A DNA stretch of 64,000 nucleotides from Chloranthus sessilifolius (lineage: Eukaryota; Streptophyta; Magnoliopsida; Chloranthales; Chloranthaceae), in the NCBI GenBank assembly GCA_021018995.1, contig CM037585.1, positions 71,922,646 to 71,986,645 of the forward strand. The letters are read 5' to 3'. How positions within the stretch are numbered: the first letter of the stretch is position 1; each line of letters begins with the position of its first letter. Position numbers and translations under genes: made by a program. The notes under the pieces are model-generated. The model made no database searches, was not told the origin of the DNA, and saw only the letters and a program-made list of their open reading frames with translations. Below are positions 36,040 through 47,607 of this stretch, one piece after another.

Positions 36040-36249
36040 GGTGAAGATAGGGAATACAAGTAAAATGATTTAATCTACCCTATTAGAAATTAAAAGTGCG
36101 TACCTTGGCCTCTCACGGTGTCTCGTGATAGGTTTCTGTAGACTCAATCCATTGACTTTCAAAGCCTTCAAAGACAAAAACAAACTAAAGTTAATATATT
36201 ATTCGAATATATATAATAAGATAGGAATTAAAGAAAATAAAGTTGAAGT

Positions 36250-36265
36250 TCCCAGCAACGGCGCA
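36250..36265 (-). promoter_or_regulatory. PBS of element C, decayed tRNA-Asp type
   Basis: Plus strand TCCCAGCAACGGCGCA against CCCCGGCAACGGCGCCA; two differences and one missing C, at the expected 6 bases from the LTR. Confidence 0.75.
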
Positions 36266-36271
36266 AAAACT

Positions 36272-37742
36272 TGATCATTTAAATTTAAACCTTGCAAGTG
36301 CACAAGTCCAAAGTACTAAGGCAAGTACAAGTGTGTCGAACGACAGGGACTTGTCGTTTATCTAGCCTCCTCTATATCCTAATTGGATGTAATTTGTGGG
36401 ATTAAGTTTCCTAAATTTGTATAGAATAAAAAGAAAACATTTTGAAAAGAAGAAATGAGAAGGCAGACTGGGATCTCTCTTGGAACATAGACTTGTAAAT
36501 AGTAAATCCTATTACATTCCTATTATGAATCCCAGGTACCCCTGCTCTAGGCTACAAACGTTATTACTTCGTATATGAATTCGATAAATACAAACATCAA
36601 GGCATCATTGCAGTAACCAGCTAAATCTACCCTACAAGGTCGAGTTCGTCGGTGAATATCCTATCTAATCCAACCCCAATCCCTACAAGGCCGCTAGGAT
36701 TAAACTAAACAGAATTAGACCTTTACAGTAGCTCGTTCTCGATTATTCTCGGAACCTCAAACATGCAATCATACCATAAATGAAATTCAAAATAGAAAAA
36801 GAAAAAGAAATTTATTATTTACTTATCTAAAATTTACAAGAGATCCAACCTAGAAGCATTTATCCTTGCATCAATCGAAGAACCTTAATCATTCCTGAAT
36901 TGCTCTTCTCTCGACGATTACAATCAATCTCACTCTATTCCAAAACTGAAAACTAACCTAACCTATGAATTCTCATGCCAAAACTCTCTAGAAAAGTTTT
37001 GCTGTAAGAGATCCCTAAACCTAACCCTAGGGTCCTTATTTATAGATGTACAAGGCCCTAAACAATTATACACGACAAGTTACTCAAGAAATCCCAAGAA
37101 ATCAGTTCACCGAAGAAGAACCTAGAGGAGATCTCGGCATCAAGAAAGTTTGCACCTGTAAAAGCTAAATTTTTGTGTGAAAACTCCATTTTGACCGGTT
37201 GAGGTTGGATCTCAATAGGTCAACCTTCATATTGCTTCTAGGTCATACCGCGCTTCTTTGTTTGGCTTTAGATTTCAAACTCGACCAGTCGACCTTTAGA
37301 TTTCGATCGGTCGAGATTATATGTTTATAATCTCTCTATGTTCTAATCCATCTTGATCGGGCGAATTGAACTCACCAGTCCATTTTGTGCTTTCTGAAGC
37401 TCTAAGAGCCTCGATCTGTCGAAAGTACCATTTCGGCCGGCCCAACCTGATCTTTCTTCTTTCTTTCTTTAACAGGTCTGAGCTGAATGATCTCGACCGG
37501 TCGAGATTGCCCTCCTCGACTGGTCGAAATGACCATTTAGTCATTTCTCTCACTGGTTTCATTGGATTTGCTTTCCAATGCTTCGAGTTTCTCTTAACTT
37601 TGCTCTTTTAACTCAATTTACATTGATCCGACCTTTGAACCTGCTGTAACACAAGATGAACTAATAACCCACGTTAGTAGTTAAGCGAGGGCTAATAAAA
37701 TCAAGATTTGGGTATAATTTATACAATTTTTGAGACTGATCT
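36272..37742 (-). repeat. 5' LTR of element C
   Basis: About 1471 bp, starting (left) TGATCATTTA. The right end reads GACTGATCT where the solo copy has GGCTGATCA. GACCGGTC-type motifs at 37190-37530, more decayed than in the solo LTR. Confidence 0.82.
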
Positions 37743-37838
37743 GAAGCGTAGGCGCTTTGCATATGAAGCGTGACGCTTCGTATTTGAAGTGTGGGCGCTT
37801 CGTACTTGAAGCGTGGGCACTTTGTCCAATGTGTTGAC
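37743..37838. repeat. Orphan GAAGCGTGGGCGCTTC palindrome fragment
   Basis: Four copies of GAAGCG-N4-CGCTTC-type hairpins in 96 bases between the LTRs of C and E. It probably is a remnant of the LTR into which one of them inserted; its family is not otherwise present. Confidence 0.65.
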
Positions 37839-39272
37839 TGATCAGTCATAGAATATACCATTTTATCACCCTTAACTTAGTACTGCTAGACTCCAGTTTG
37901 CTACTAACAATAATGATGTGAAGATATTAAGGAAAATCAGTAAAAGAGAACCAAAGTGTTAATCTTCATAAAAAAGAACTCAAAAAGCAGTAAGAAAGAT
38001 GATTGAACAAAAAAGATGATTAAACGCATGAATAAAGTCGGAAATCACAAAAGATGGAGTGCTATAGAGAAAAATATAAAATCATAATTTACGGTTCTTT
38101 AGAAAGACATTCTAGCGGAAGGTGATACAAAGAGAAAATGATTATGCGTAATAAAGAATCGTTCTGAGAAGTTATAAGATTGAAAAAAGAACAATCGTAA
38201 TTTACGATTGTATAGATTGAAGCTTCTCATTGTTGCTGATCATGTGAAGATTTACACCGCCATGCATCAAACTCTTGAATTAGAAGTTTGGCAAATCATG
38301 GATCTGAGAAGACTGATGAAGAAAGACTCCAAAAGATCTCGGTTGCTGAAATTAAGGAGAAAGATCAGAAGCGCATCAACCAATGACAGAAAGGAAGATA
38401 AAATTAGGAATTAGAGTTATACTAGGAATCTTTTATTTTTAATAGTTTCTTTTATTAGGATTAGATCACTGTAAACTGGCTACTTATGATCTATAAATAA
38501 GAGGGCTCGACATAGGAATAATTTCATCGAAGGAATTCCCAAAATCAATTGACAATTGAGGTTGTGTTTTCTTCCGATCAAATTTAGTTTAAAGTAGTTT
38601 AAATATCCAAGGTTCCTTGATCACAATCGACGACTGGGATTGAAAGCTGGAAGATTAGTGTAGATATCCGTAGTTTCTCAGAAGCAATTGACGCCTACGG
38701 TTGAGGGGTGAAAGATATATTTTTACTTTGCTTTCTAGTTTAGATTTATTTTATTGCATATTTCCTGCTTTGTAAACATCTTCAAGTTTTTTATTTGAAT
38801 TGACGACTCAAGTTGAGAATTTGCAGAATAGTGTAACGGTATTTTATTTTCCATCTACAATTCTTCTAGATTTGATTGACGCCCAAATTTTGGTTGGTTG
38901 CAGATTAGATTAAATCTGTATTGATATAATTCTAGTTTTGATTGACAACCAATGCTAGGAGACTTGATATATAGTGTAACAGTATTTTTAATTTCATAAA
39001 ATCTAAGAACAGAAGGAGACTGATTGACGATCAAGATCCAGAAGTTTGAAGATTAGGATTTATTTTCTTGCACTTAGTTTAAACAAAAACCATTCTTTTA
39101 TTCATATTTCTCAAGTAATTTAGAACCTTAAAGATAAATATACATTTTCATAAAAGCGAAATACAAAAATAAATCACTTCCTTGTGGGAACGATCTTATA
39201 CTAGCATTATAATTTCTATTGTGTGCTTGCAATAGATTAAGACTTAATTAGAATATCATAAAGAGCACATCA
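37839..39272 (+). repeat. 5' LTR of element E
   Basis: 1434 bp, TGATCAGTCA...GCACATCA, followed by a PBS. D-family. Palindromes around ATCGTAATTTACGAT at 38085-38215. Confidence 0.85.
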
Positions 39273-39278
39273 AGTTTT

Positions 39279-39296
39279 TGGTGCCGCTGCTGGGGA
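39279..39296 (+). promoter_or_regulatory. PBS of element E
   Basis: TGGTGCCGCTGCTGGGGA, three transitions from the tRNA-Asp PBS of element A. Confidence 0.8.
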
Positions 39297-39567
39297 AGCA
39301 GATTTTATTTTGTATTAGTTTTAGAAAATAAATATTTATCTTTATCTTTTTAATTTTTTACATATTTTTATTTTCTTGATCACTTCTTAAGCTTTTGCAG
39401 GTTTATTCGGAGCCAGCAAATCAAGGTTTCAACTTTCCCTGATCAGAGAACCTAGAGGCTCAGATTTGTTTCTCTCCCTGCTTTCTAAAATAAAAATAAA
39501 ATAAAGTTAAAAGTACAAAAATATAGAATTCTTTAGCTGCCCTGCCCATTCTTAAATATCACTCACT

Positions 39568-39881
39568 ATGGCAAGAAAGAACCAGTTTGTTGCTAAAACG
39601 TTGGGGGAGTAATATGCATTCACACCTCTTACACCTCCCCCATATTTTCAATTACCCCCTACAGCCGGTAATGGGACTTTTGAAATTATGCCCAATGTGC
39701 TTCAAATACTTCCTATCATTCACGGGCGGATGGAGGAACACCCCTATATGCACTTAAGAGAGTTTATAGAAGTATGCACTATTATTCAAATTAAGAATTT
39801 GTCGGAAGCATCCACTCGTTTGAGGTTGTTCTCATATTCTCTTAGAGATAAGGTAAAGCAGTGGATACACTCTTTGCCTAG
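39568..39881 (+). pseudogene. gag start of element E
   Basis: ATG at 39568 opens MARKNQFVAKTLGE, a TAA (probably former CAA) follows at codon 15, then YAFTPLTPPPYFQLP. Capsid landmarks follow: FEIMPNVLQILPIIHGRMEE, RLRLFSYSLRDKVKQWIHSL. The frame is open otherwise up to 39881, where element F begins in the middle of the capsid domain. The N-terminal 'Tyr-Ala-Phe, Pro-rich' lead is typical of Athila-like gag. The remainder of E is outside or lost. Confidence 0.8.
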
Positions 39882-41800
39882 TGTTAATCTTAGAATTATG
39901 CCACTTTCCACCTCCTAACTTAGCCTTTACTAGACCTTGGAGATGTCTAATAATTGACATTTGAGTGTGTTTTTCTAGCTTGTAATAAAATGCAGCTTAG
40001 TGCAACAGTCCACATAATGGATGCAAAGAAGAGAGAATTGGAAGTCAAATCTTGAAGCTGATGGAATTATAGAGAGTGAACCATGGTGGACCCCACCATG
40101 AGGGCTGTTCACCATGCCTTGGGCCCCTAGAAGCCCTACAGTGAAAGAGAAGTGGGGCCCACACTGATTGGAGAGTAGCAGCAGAGTGTACAAGCCTTAA
40201 GAGAAATAGATCTAATAGCTCGAGCAGATCTGAGCCTTCACAAACATCCACTCGAGCTGTCTCAAGTTGATCAAATACTCAGAGTTCTAGTGTTGAGCAG
40301 TTCAAAAGGCTGGTGCAACATCCACTCGAAGCCACTCGAGCAGATCAGAGACTAAATTTCCGCCGAGCACTTTAAACTAGCAGCACTGAACCACTTGAGT
40401 GCTGCACTGCTGAAACAAGGATCCTGTCGAGCAGCTGCATTACCTGTCGAAAAACCTATCAAAAATCCTTCAGAAAAGAGCTCCAACTTGTTGAGATACT
40501 TTCAGTAGAACTCTACCCACTCGAGATCCACTCGAGTTTGAAGTTTTGAAGCTCCAACTACTAGAGCAGTTATACCCTTGAAGACTTCAACCACTCGAGT
40601 CTATTGTTCTGAAGTATTATCCACTCAAGATCCACTCGAGTCCTTCACTCAAAAATTTCAGCCACTCGAGGCACGGGTTCCAGCCTTCATATGTGAACCT
40701 CAGGGGTATTTTGGAAATTCCTTAGCACCTAGGGCACACTCTCCAATATATTGTGCTTGCCCTAACTGTCAGGGGCAACACTTGGCTGTAAATGAGCTAC
40801 ATCACCAAGATCCTAACCAACTTTATTCTTCTTTTCTCTGATTGGCCAATATAAATAGGTGCTTTATGGATGGTATATATAAAAGAAAAGCATGTCGAAA
40901 AATAGATCTGATGCAAGAGGAGCCTTGAGGGATATTCTTGCTTAGGTCATTTTTAGGGTTAGGTCATTTTTTTTTCTTTTTCTTCTGCACTTAGCTCAAC
41001 ATTTGCTAGCTAAGTTCTTTATAATAGTTAGGATTGATTCAAAGCTGTAAAAGGGCGGTGTATAATCATTGTACAGGGTATGGTGGTGTGCAAGGACTGT
41101 AGCCTTGAGGGCTCACCATTGTAAGTACCTTTCAAGCAATGAAAGCTATGTTTACTGCTTTATTAAATCTGTAATTTCTTGTGCCTTGTTTTTAGATTAT
41201 TATAGGTTTTCTGCACCTATGGATGCATGAGCTTGTAGCCTTGCAAACATAGTGGCTACCGTGGTTTTTATGTTCTGATTTTAACCCCCATGATTGGAGT
41301 ATATCTCTGGGATAATCTGTGACCATTCCAGTGGACAGGTTATAGCCCTAGGACTAGTTCATATCTCAGGGTTGGATTGGATTCTACTTCCTTGCATTTG
41401 AGCTTGTAGCCAAATGAAGGACAACTGCATATCCAATCCTTGCGTTATTATATTAAGCCATTTTTCAGTGATAAATCAATCCTTTACTTCTCACCCATTT
41501 TTTATTTCTTTTTCCAAATCCATTTCCATCCTTCTCTCTAAACCCCCTTTCTTTTAATTTAGATATGTTAATTTTTTATTTCTATTTTTAGTTTTGTGAC
41601 ACCTAAAAACCCCCTCTCTTACCTTTGCTTTCCTAGTTTAGGTTAGAGCTGCCAGATCTGTAGCAGATTTGAAGGTCTACTAATAGTTTTGTTTTTAGAT
41701 TAAAAATCTCTGTGGGACAAACTCTTACTTATCAAAACTTGCTACAACAGCCATGAATCTTGCAGGATTGTATATTTGTTTAGCTGTTGTGTTCTAATCT
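39882..41800 (+). repeat. 5' LTR of element F (right end approximate)
   Basis: Starts like LTR A on its own strand (TGTTAA...CCACTTT), and its end shares GGGACAAACTCTTACTTATC and 'AAACTTGCTACAA' with LTR A, which lets me place the end near 41800. CTCGAG array at 40210-40670. Confidence 0.7.
40210..40670. repeat. CCACTCGAG motif array in F LTR
   Basis: About ten CCACTCGAG(T) copies plus variants (CTCAAG, CTTGAG, CTCGAA, GTCGAG). Core CTCGAG is a perfect palindrome; spacing is irregular. Confidence 0.88.
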
Positions 41801-42254
41801 CTTTATTTTCTCCCCCAAACACCTGTCCTAGTTTGCATCTTTTTCTCCCTTGTCTTACTTTCATTTTTGCATTCTTTAATTATCAGCAGTACTGTTTTAA
41901 TTTCTATTTGTTGTGTATTTTCTGTTGTGTGCTGTTGTGAGTGTTCTTTTTACTTGCTGGTAGTTGTATGCTGGGTAGAAAGTCTCTTTATCCCAAGGAT
42001 CAAAATTTTGGATTTTATTTCGGTTTCAGAGGGGACCGAAACCGAAAATTTGAACCAAAATTTTGGCAAAAAATTTGAATTTCGGCTGATAATTTCAATC
42101 CCATACAAAAATATGATTGAAATTTCAGTCATTTCGGCTAAAATTTTGATCCTTGCATCATCCTAAGCTAGAACCTTTAAATCCATAAATAGAAAGAGTC
42201 CTTAGGCCTAGGCAGACGCCAGCTATCCCTGCTGAACAAATAGAAACATTTGAG
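41801..42254 (+). other. Leader of element F
   Basis: No ORF; T-rich, contains the MITE-like insert at 41995-42154. In 42160-42254 the decayed gag leader can be read. Confidence 0.6.
41995..42154. mobile_element. MITE-like element, 160 bp
   Basis: Perfect 15-bp terminal inverted repeats AAGGATCAAAATTTT / AAAATTTTGATCCTT enclosing repeated TTTCGG/CCGAAA and AAATTTTG motifs. No ORF. I found no convincing target duplication, so the superfamily is open. Confidence 0.65.
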
Positions 42255-43760
42255 ATGGGTGAGCAACCAAGACCATTGAGGGATTACTATGCACCAGGGG
42301 CATACTCATCCCCTTTTGCATTCAATTCCTCAAGAAATTATAAAATTAAGGCTCAAACCATCCAAATGTTGCCATCTTTCCATGGGATAAGTAAGGATGA
42401 TCTTTACAAGCACATAGATGAATTTATGTCATCGTGCACTACATTCAAGATTGCTGGTCTAGGAGATGAGGCCACGAAAATGAGGCTTTTTCACTAAAGA
42501 ACAAAGCTAGAAATTGGCTCAACATGCTCCCACTCAACAGCATAGCCTCCTTTGCTCAGTTCCCAGGATTTCCATGAAGTATGGGAAAGATTTAAAGAAC
42601 TGCTGAGGCAGTGCCCACACCACCAAATCCCTAAGTGGCATCTTGTTCAAAGCTTCTATCAAGGGATTGACTCTAAGAGTAGAGATATGATTGATGCATA
42701 ATGTGGTGGCACATACCTTAGCAAAACTGATGAGGAAGCTTGAGATTTGTTTAATGTGATAAGTGAAAACTCCATATAGCAGGAGTCTTTGTCAAGAAAT
42801 GACATTAAGCCAGCTGCTAGAGTTACAAAAGAACCCACTTCCAAAGGAAAATTGTATGAGCTTAATGTGTACAAGGACCTGGCAATGAAAGTGGACAACT
42901 TATCCTAAAAATTTGATAAAGTATTGAGTGTGTGCAGCCCCAAACTACTGCACAGGTTGAAGAGGCATGCCTGATATGCCAATCACCTACACGCTCACTA
43001 ACGAACTGTCCATCTATTGGTCAATACCCTGAGCTGGTTATGGAGCATGCTAATGCTGCCCAATCATATGGACAGCAGCCTGCTGGGTACCCTTGGAGGA
43101 ACCACCCAAATTTAAGGTGGAAACAAGATAAATTTCAGTAACCCCAGCAGCAATAAGTAATGCCCTGTAGACCAGCTCAGTAGTACAACCAAGGTTATGT
43201 TCCAAGATAGCGATTTCCTCAGCCTGTGGCACAACCAAGTCACTTGACTTTGTCACCACCACCACAGACTAGATCACCCTCCTTTGAGGAGCAAGTTTTA
43301 TCATCACTGCAAAACCTTAGCTCCTTGTCACAGACTGTTAACTCCCACAGTCAGAGTAATAAAAAAATTAAAGACCAGCTGGGTCAAATCTCAAATACTC
43401 TGACTAGGAGAGAAGAGGGTAGATTATCAAGCCAAATAATGACCAACCCTAAGGGACAATTTATAATTAGTGAAGGTTACTCAACTCATGAGGAAGCTAA
43501 GGCCTGCACCATCTTGAGGAGTGGTAAAGTGGTGAACAATGAAGTAGGCTGTGAATCAAGGAGAAGTGCAGAGAGAGAAAATTCAGTCCCTGTTGGTGAG
43601 CAAAAGGAGAAAAATAATGGGGCTGCTGTTGAGCCCCAACAGTTGAAAAAAATAAAAAATATAAAAAATTATGATGTAGATGCTAGCTTGTAGCTGAGGT
43701 ACCAGGAATACCTCAGCTGCCATTTCCTCATGCTCTAAAAGGACCTTCCCCTTCTATAAG
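42255..43760 (+). pseudogene. gag of element F
   Basis: Reads MGEQPRPLRDYYAPG, YKIKAQTIQMLPSFHGISKD, TTFKIAGLGDEATKMRLF up to a frameshift near 42495. Then QCPHHQIPKWHLVQSFYQGI, a DA-stop-CGGTY segment, and a knuckle CLICQSPTRSLTNCP at about 42970-43015. A Gln-rich part with several TAA/TAG stops follows, then FEEQVLSSLQNLSSL and the CTILRSGKVV motif near 43510. Most stops can be explained as Gln codons, but the TGA in EEA-stop-DLF (former Trp) and the DA-stop-CGG cannot. It is closely parallel to A gag over its whole length, more so than to C. Confidence 0.85.
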
Positions 43761-43772
43761 GGGAATGCCAGA

Positions 43773-44678
43773 ATGGAGGAGATGATGGAAACCTTTAAGC
43801 AGGTAAAAATTAATTTACCTTTACTTGATGCCATCAGACAGGTCCCAGCCTATGCCAAATTTCTTAAGGACTTGTGCACCCAAAAGAGAAAGGCCAGAAT
43901 CCACTTGTCTAAAAAAGTGTTTGTAGCTAAAAAGGTCAAACATGTGTTGTTTATAGCTACACCAGCCAAGCTTCAAGACCCAGGGGTACCTACCATCCCC
44001 TGCATCATAGGTGACCACACCATAGGGAGAGCTCTCTTACATTTGGGAGCTAGTGTTAACCTGCTGCCATACTCAGTGTATGAACAACTAGGTTTGGGGG
44101 AGCTAAAGCCCACACCTGTGGTCCTCCAATTAGCTAACAGATCTGAGAGAAAACCTATGCGCATTATTGAAGATGTGCTGGTGGGTGTAGAAATTTTTTT
44201 CTACCCAGCTAACTTTTTAGTACTAGACATGGAACCTACTAAGTGCAGCACTCCCATTCCTGTTATTTTGGGCAGGCCATTTTTGGCCACTTCCAATGCT
44301 TGCATTCAGTGTAGGTCGAGAGTGATGGAAGTCACTTTTGAAAATATGAAAGTAAAGCTTAATGTATACAATGCTGCCAATCAGCTTCAACTTGACAATG
44401 AGGACTGTTTTATACTAGATGTCATAGAGGACCTAGTGGAGGAGACCTTACCCAGACTGCTGGATTGGGATAAGGTATTAGAAGATTTTAAAGATCTGTG
44501 GATTGAGGTTGTTGAGGAGGAGGCCCCCACTTTAACTGCTGAAGAAAGGAATACATTAGACTCTTCAGTGGGCCTAGTGCAACAATCCACATGGAGACCC
44601 ACATTGCTGCCCCTAGCTCAACCCTTTGCTACCTTCAGTGGTAAATCCACCAGAACTGGAGCTGAAACAGCTCCCTGA
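43773..44678 (+). pseudogene. Gag C-term and protease of element F, active site changed
   Basis: Open for 301 codons: MEEMMETFKQVKINLPLLDA, KKVFVAKKVKHVLFIATP, PGVPTIPCIIGDHTIGRALL, then HLGASVNLLPYSVYEQLGLG, where element C has Asp in place of the first His. IIEDVLVGVEIFFYPANFLV, IPVILGRPFLATSNACI and NEDCFILDVIEDLVEETLP follow. The His replaces the catalytic Asp of the aspartic protease, so this enzyme would be dead even though the ORF is long and open. A one-base shift between 44626 and 44678 separates it from RT. Confidence 0.85.
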
Positions 44679-45288
44679 GTCATTGAAATATGCTTTTCTG
44701 GAGCAAAATGATAAATTGCCAGTAATTATTTCCCCCTCTCTTAATGAGCAGCAGGAGGAAGAATTACTTTGTGTCCTCAGGAAGCACAAGAGAGCTATTA
44801 GATGGACAATTGCTGACCTGGAAGGAATTTATTCACCTGTGTGCATGCATAAAATTCATTTGGAAGAGGGTTCCAAACCCTCCAGGGAAATGCAGAGGAA
44901 ACTAAACCCTCACATGCAGGAAGTGGTTATGAAGGAAATTATTAAATTGCTTGATGTTGGCGTCATTTACCCCATGTCTGATTCTGAGTGGGTATCACCT
45001 ATTCAAGTGGTCCCTAAGAAATTAGACATCACAGTGATACCAAATGAGTCTGGAGAGTTAATGCCAACTAGAGAGACCACTAGTTGGAGAGTGTGCATAG
45101 ATTATAGGAAGTTAAATTCCAAGACCAGAAAAGACCACTTTCCCTTGCCTTTTATAGATCAGATTTTGGACAAGTTGATAGGCAGAGCATATTACTGCTT
45201 TCTTCATGGATATTCTGGTTACAATCAGATACTAGTGTATCCTTAAGACCAGGAAAAAACCACTTTCACTTGTCCATTTGGTACCTTT
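44626..45288 (+). pseudogene. Reverse transcriptase (N-terminal half) of element F
   Basis: Starts with NPPELELKQLPESLKYAFLE, continues with RAIRWTIADLEGIYSPVCMH, EWVSPIQVVPKKLDITVIPN, SWRVCIDYRKLNSKTRKDHF and PLPFIDQILDKLIGRAYYCF, all typical for Athila. The motif A segment reads FLHGYSGYNQI where Asp is expected before GYSGY. TAA at 45244 follows YP, and TCPFGTF ends the homology at 45288. The YxDD motif and everything after it are absent because the next LTR begins. Confidence 0.88.
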
Positions 45289-45689
45289 TGTGGGTGCACG
45301 CTTTTTCTGGGTTCTTCTCGGTCCCCGTTTAATCAGTGGCTCAAATTCTGCCCAAGTGAACTCTAGTGATGCGGCGTTTGGAAGGTTATAAGTAAAGGGT
45401 TTTCTAGCAAGGTTCCTAATTTGTTATGATCGCCAACTGTAGATATTTAACGACACTGCAACACGTCAATGATCACGCTTTAGAGCGGGTGTGGGTTACT
45501 TTTTTACTGAATCGTCCACCTGTGAACGTCAGCAGCTAGGTCTTTTCTTATAATTTAGATAGTTTAATTTTTCTTCCCCTTCCCCTGTTATTATTGTAGT
45601 TCTAATTAGTTTAGACTTCCCAATTCTCTTATGAGTTTAGTTATGTGGGAATTTATTATGGTTTATTTAATTTAGTATCCTAATTCTAA

Positions 45690-46375
45690 CCAGAGTCTAA
45701 TTAATTTTAGTTTCCTAGCACTACTAGAATTTTGATTAATATAGTGTCCTAATACTACTAAAAGTCCAATTAACATCGGTCTCCTAATTGTACTAGGAAT
45801 GCAGGTGTATTAATTTTAATGAAACTTTAATTAATCCAAGCATGCTAGTGATACTGAAATTCTAAGTAGAGCAAGTATACTAGTTGTACCGGAATTCTAA
45901 TTGAAATAGAGAACTAGTTTTACTAAAATTCTAATTTAAGCAATGAATTAATTTTTTATATGAATAAAATAGAAAAAATTTAATTGAGGGAAACAAACTA
46001 ATTTGATTAAAATTCTGATTAGAGCAATGAATTAACTATACTTGAAATCTAATTAATGCAATGAATTAATCATACTAAATTCTAATTAAAATAAAGGACT
46101 GACTTGACTAGAATTATAATCAAAGCAATGAATTAATTATACTAAGATTCTAATTGAAATAAAAGGACTGATTACTGATACTAGGGTCTAATAAAGCAAG
46201 GAATTAACTATGCTAGAATTATCTAATTAAAATAAAGGAACTAATTCTATTGGAGTTCTAATCGAAGCAATTATTCTAAGGATTTAATTAAAATAAAGCA
46301 TGTAAATTAACTATACTAAAATTCTAAGAAGAAATTATGAAACTGATATTATAACCCTAATTAAAGCAACTAAGT
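45690..46375. repeat. Degenerate AT-rich tandem repeat
   Basis: Repeating phrase like CTAATTAAAGCAATGAATTAA / ACTAGAATTCTAATTAAAAT, unit about 40-50 bases, about 13 decayed units. Confidence 0.65.
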
Positions 46376-47607
46376 AATTCTAAAAAAGAGGGTTTGGGCC
46401 CGCTATGCTAAGGAGGATTGGCCTCGTTCCCAAGTACCCTCCATAAGCTCCCTTGGGTAAATCGGATGGTTGAGATTAAAGATAAATTGGATTTAGGATT
46501 ATAAAATAGTATTTTTTTAGTTTTTTCAGAGTCAATTTCAGAGTAATAATTATGAATGAAATTGAAAAATTAGAATCATACAAACTAAAATTAATGTTTA
46601 GGATTTTTAGAAATATTAAACTAAGAAATTAAAGTTAAAATTTAAATTTAAATTTCTAGGACTGAATTCGGGTTCGAAATCAGAAAATTAGACTGTAAGA
46701 TTATAGAATGGTTCTAGAATCCAAGGACTAGAACCATAAATTAATGAGAGTACTAAAAATTAAGATTTTAGAATGAAATTAAAGCCTAGGGTCGGTAAAT
46801 TAGACCGTCGGATTAAGGACTGGTTCTAAATTCGGAGAACTAGAACTAGATATAAAAAATTTGCGGTCTAAAAAAGGGTGCTACGGTCTCGGACTAAAAA
46901 TTAAAACCTATAATTAAAACTAAGAGAAAGATCCTAAGTCTAAAACTAAGATTTTTTACCTAGGATCGGGGTTGCGGAGAGAAACCTCGAAGATTCTGCG
47001 CTTGAATTTCAAAATCATGGTTAGGTTGCTCTATGTGCTCATTCTCGGAGTTCTCTGGTTTCGAAATCCCCCAAAAAGTCCGTTCTCTCTTGCTCTCCTC
47101 CCCTTTTTTGGGTCAAAATTAAAAAAAGCTTTTATAGGTTTTTCTTCAATTAAACGCTCTGTTTCAGGCATTTAATAAAATTACGCGCCGGTCTCTCGAT
47201 GCTTAATCGCTTTGAGTTTGTCACCAACTCAGTGAGCGACCGTTTGACTTGCTCAACGAGTTTCCTAGTCCTAATAGCGTTAGAACTAATTGCACGCCCA
47301 TTTTGGGGTGCGTAATCCAATTAAGTGCCACTCTCGAAGTGTTTAATCGAGGAAACTTAGGGATCAAGGATGGTGAGGCTAGGCCGGGCGTAGGCCAATT
47401 GTGCGCCGGTGATGGGGCGCTCAATCCGATCACACGTCTCATAATAGATGCATGATCGAGTCTCAGAGTGGTCTAGGAAAGAGAGTCTGGTCTGGAAGAG
47501 GGACTGATTACACGTGGGTGATTTGGCATGCAATCGAATTGCGCGCATATTTTTAGGCGTGCAATTCGGGGTTGTCCAGGTCCGGTTTGGGTCTGAAATG
47601 CCAGGCT

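Larger units (their letters stand above)
39882..45288 (+). mobile_element. Element F: Athila-like, 5' LTR to RT, cut in RT
   Basis: Begins TGTTAATCTT inside E gag (left flank CCTAG, possible TSD). Order: LTR, leader with MITE, gag, PR, RT. The right part is removed or displaced by the LTR starting at 45289. No clear PBS is seen. Confidence 0.8.

Noticed and set aside
37839..39272. LTRs 27348-28752 and 37839-39272 as ends of one element
   Set aside because: Both are plus strand, but the left one has a PPT before it and the right one a PBS after it, the reverse of one element's order.
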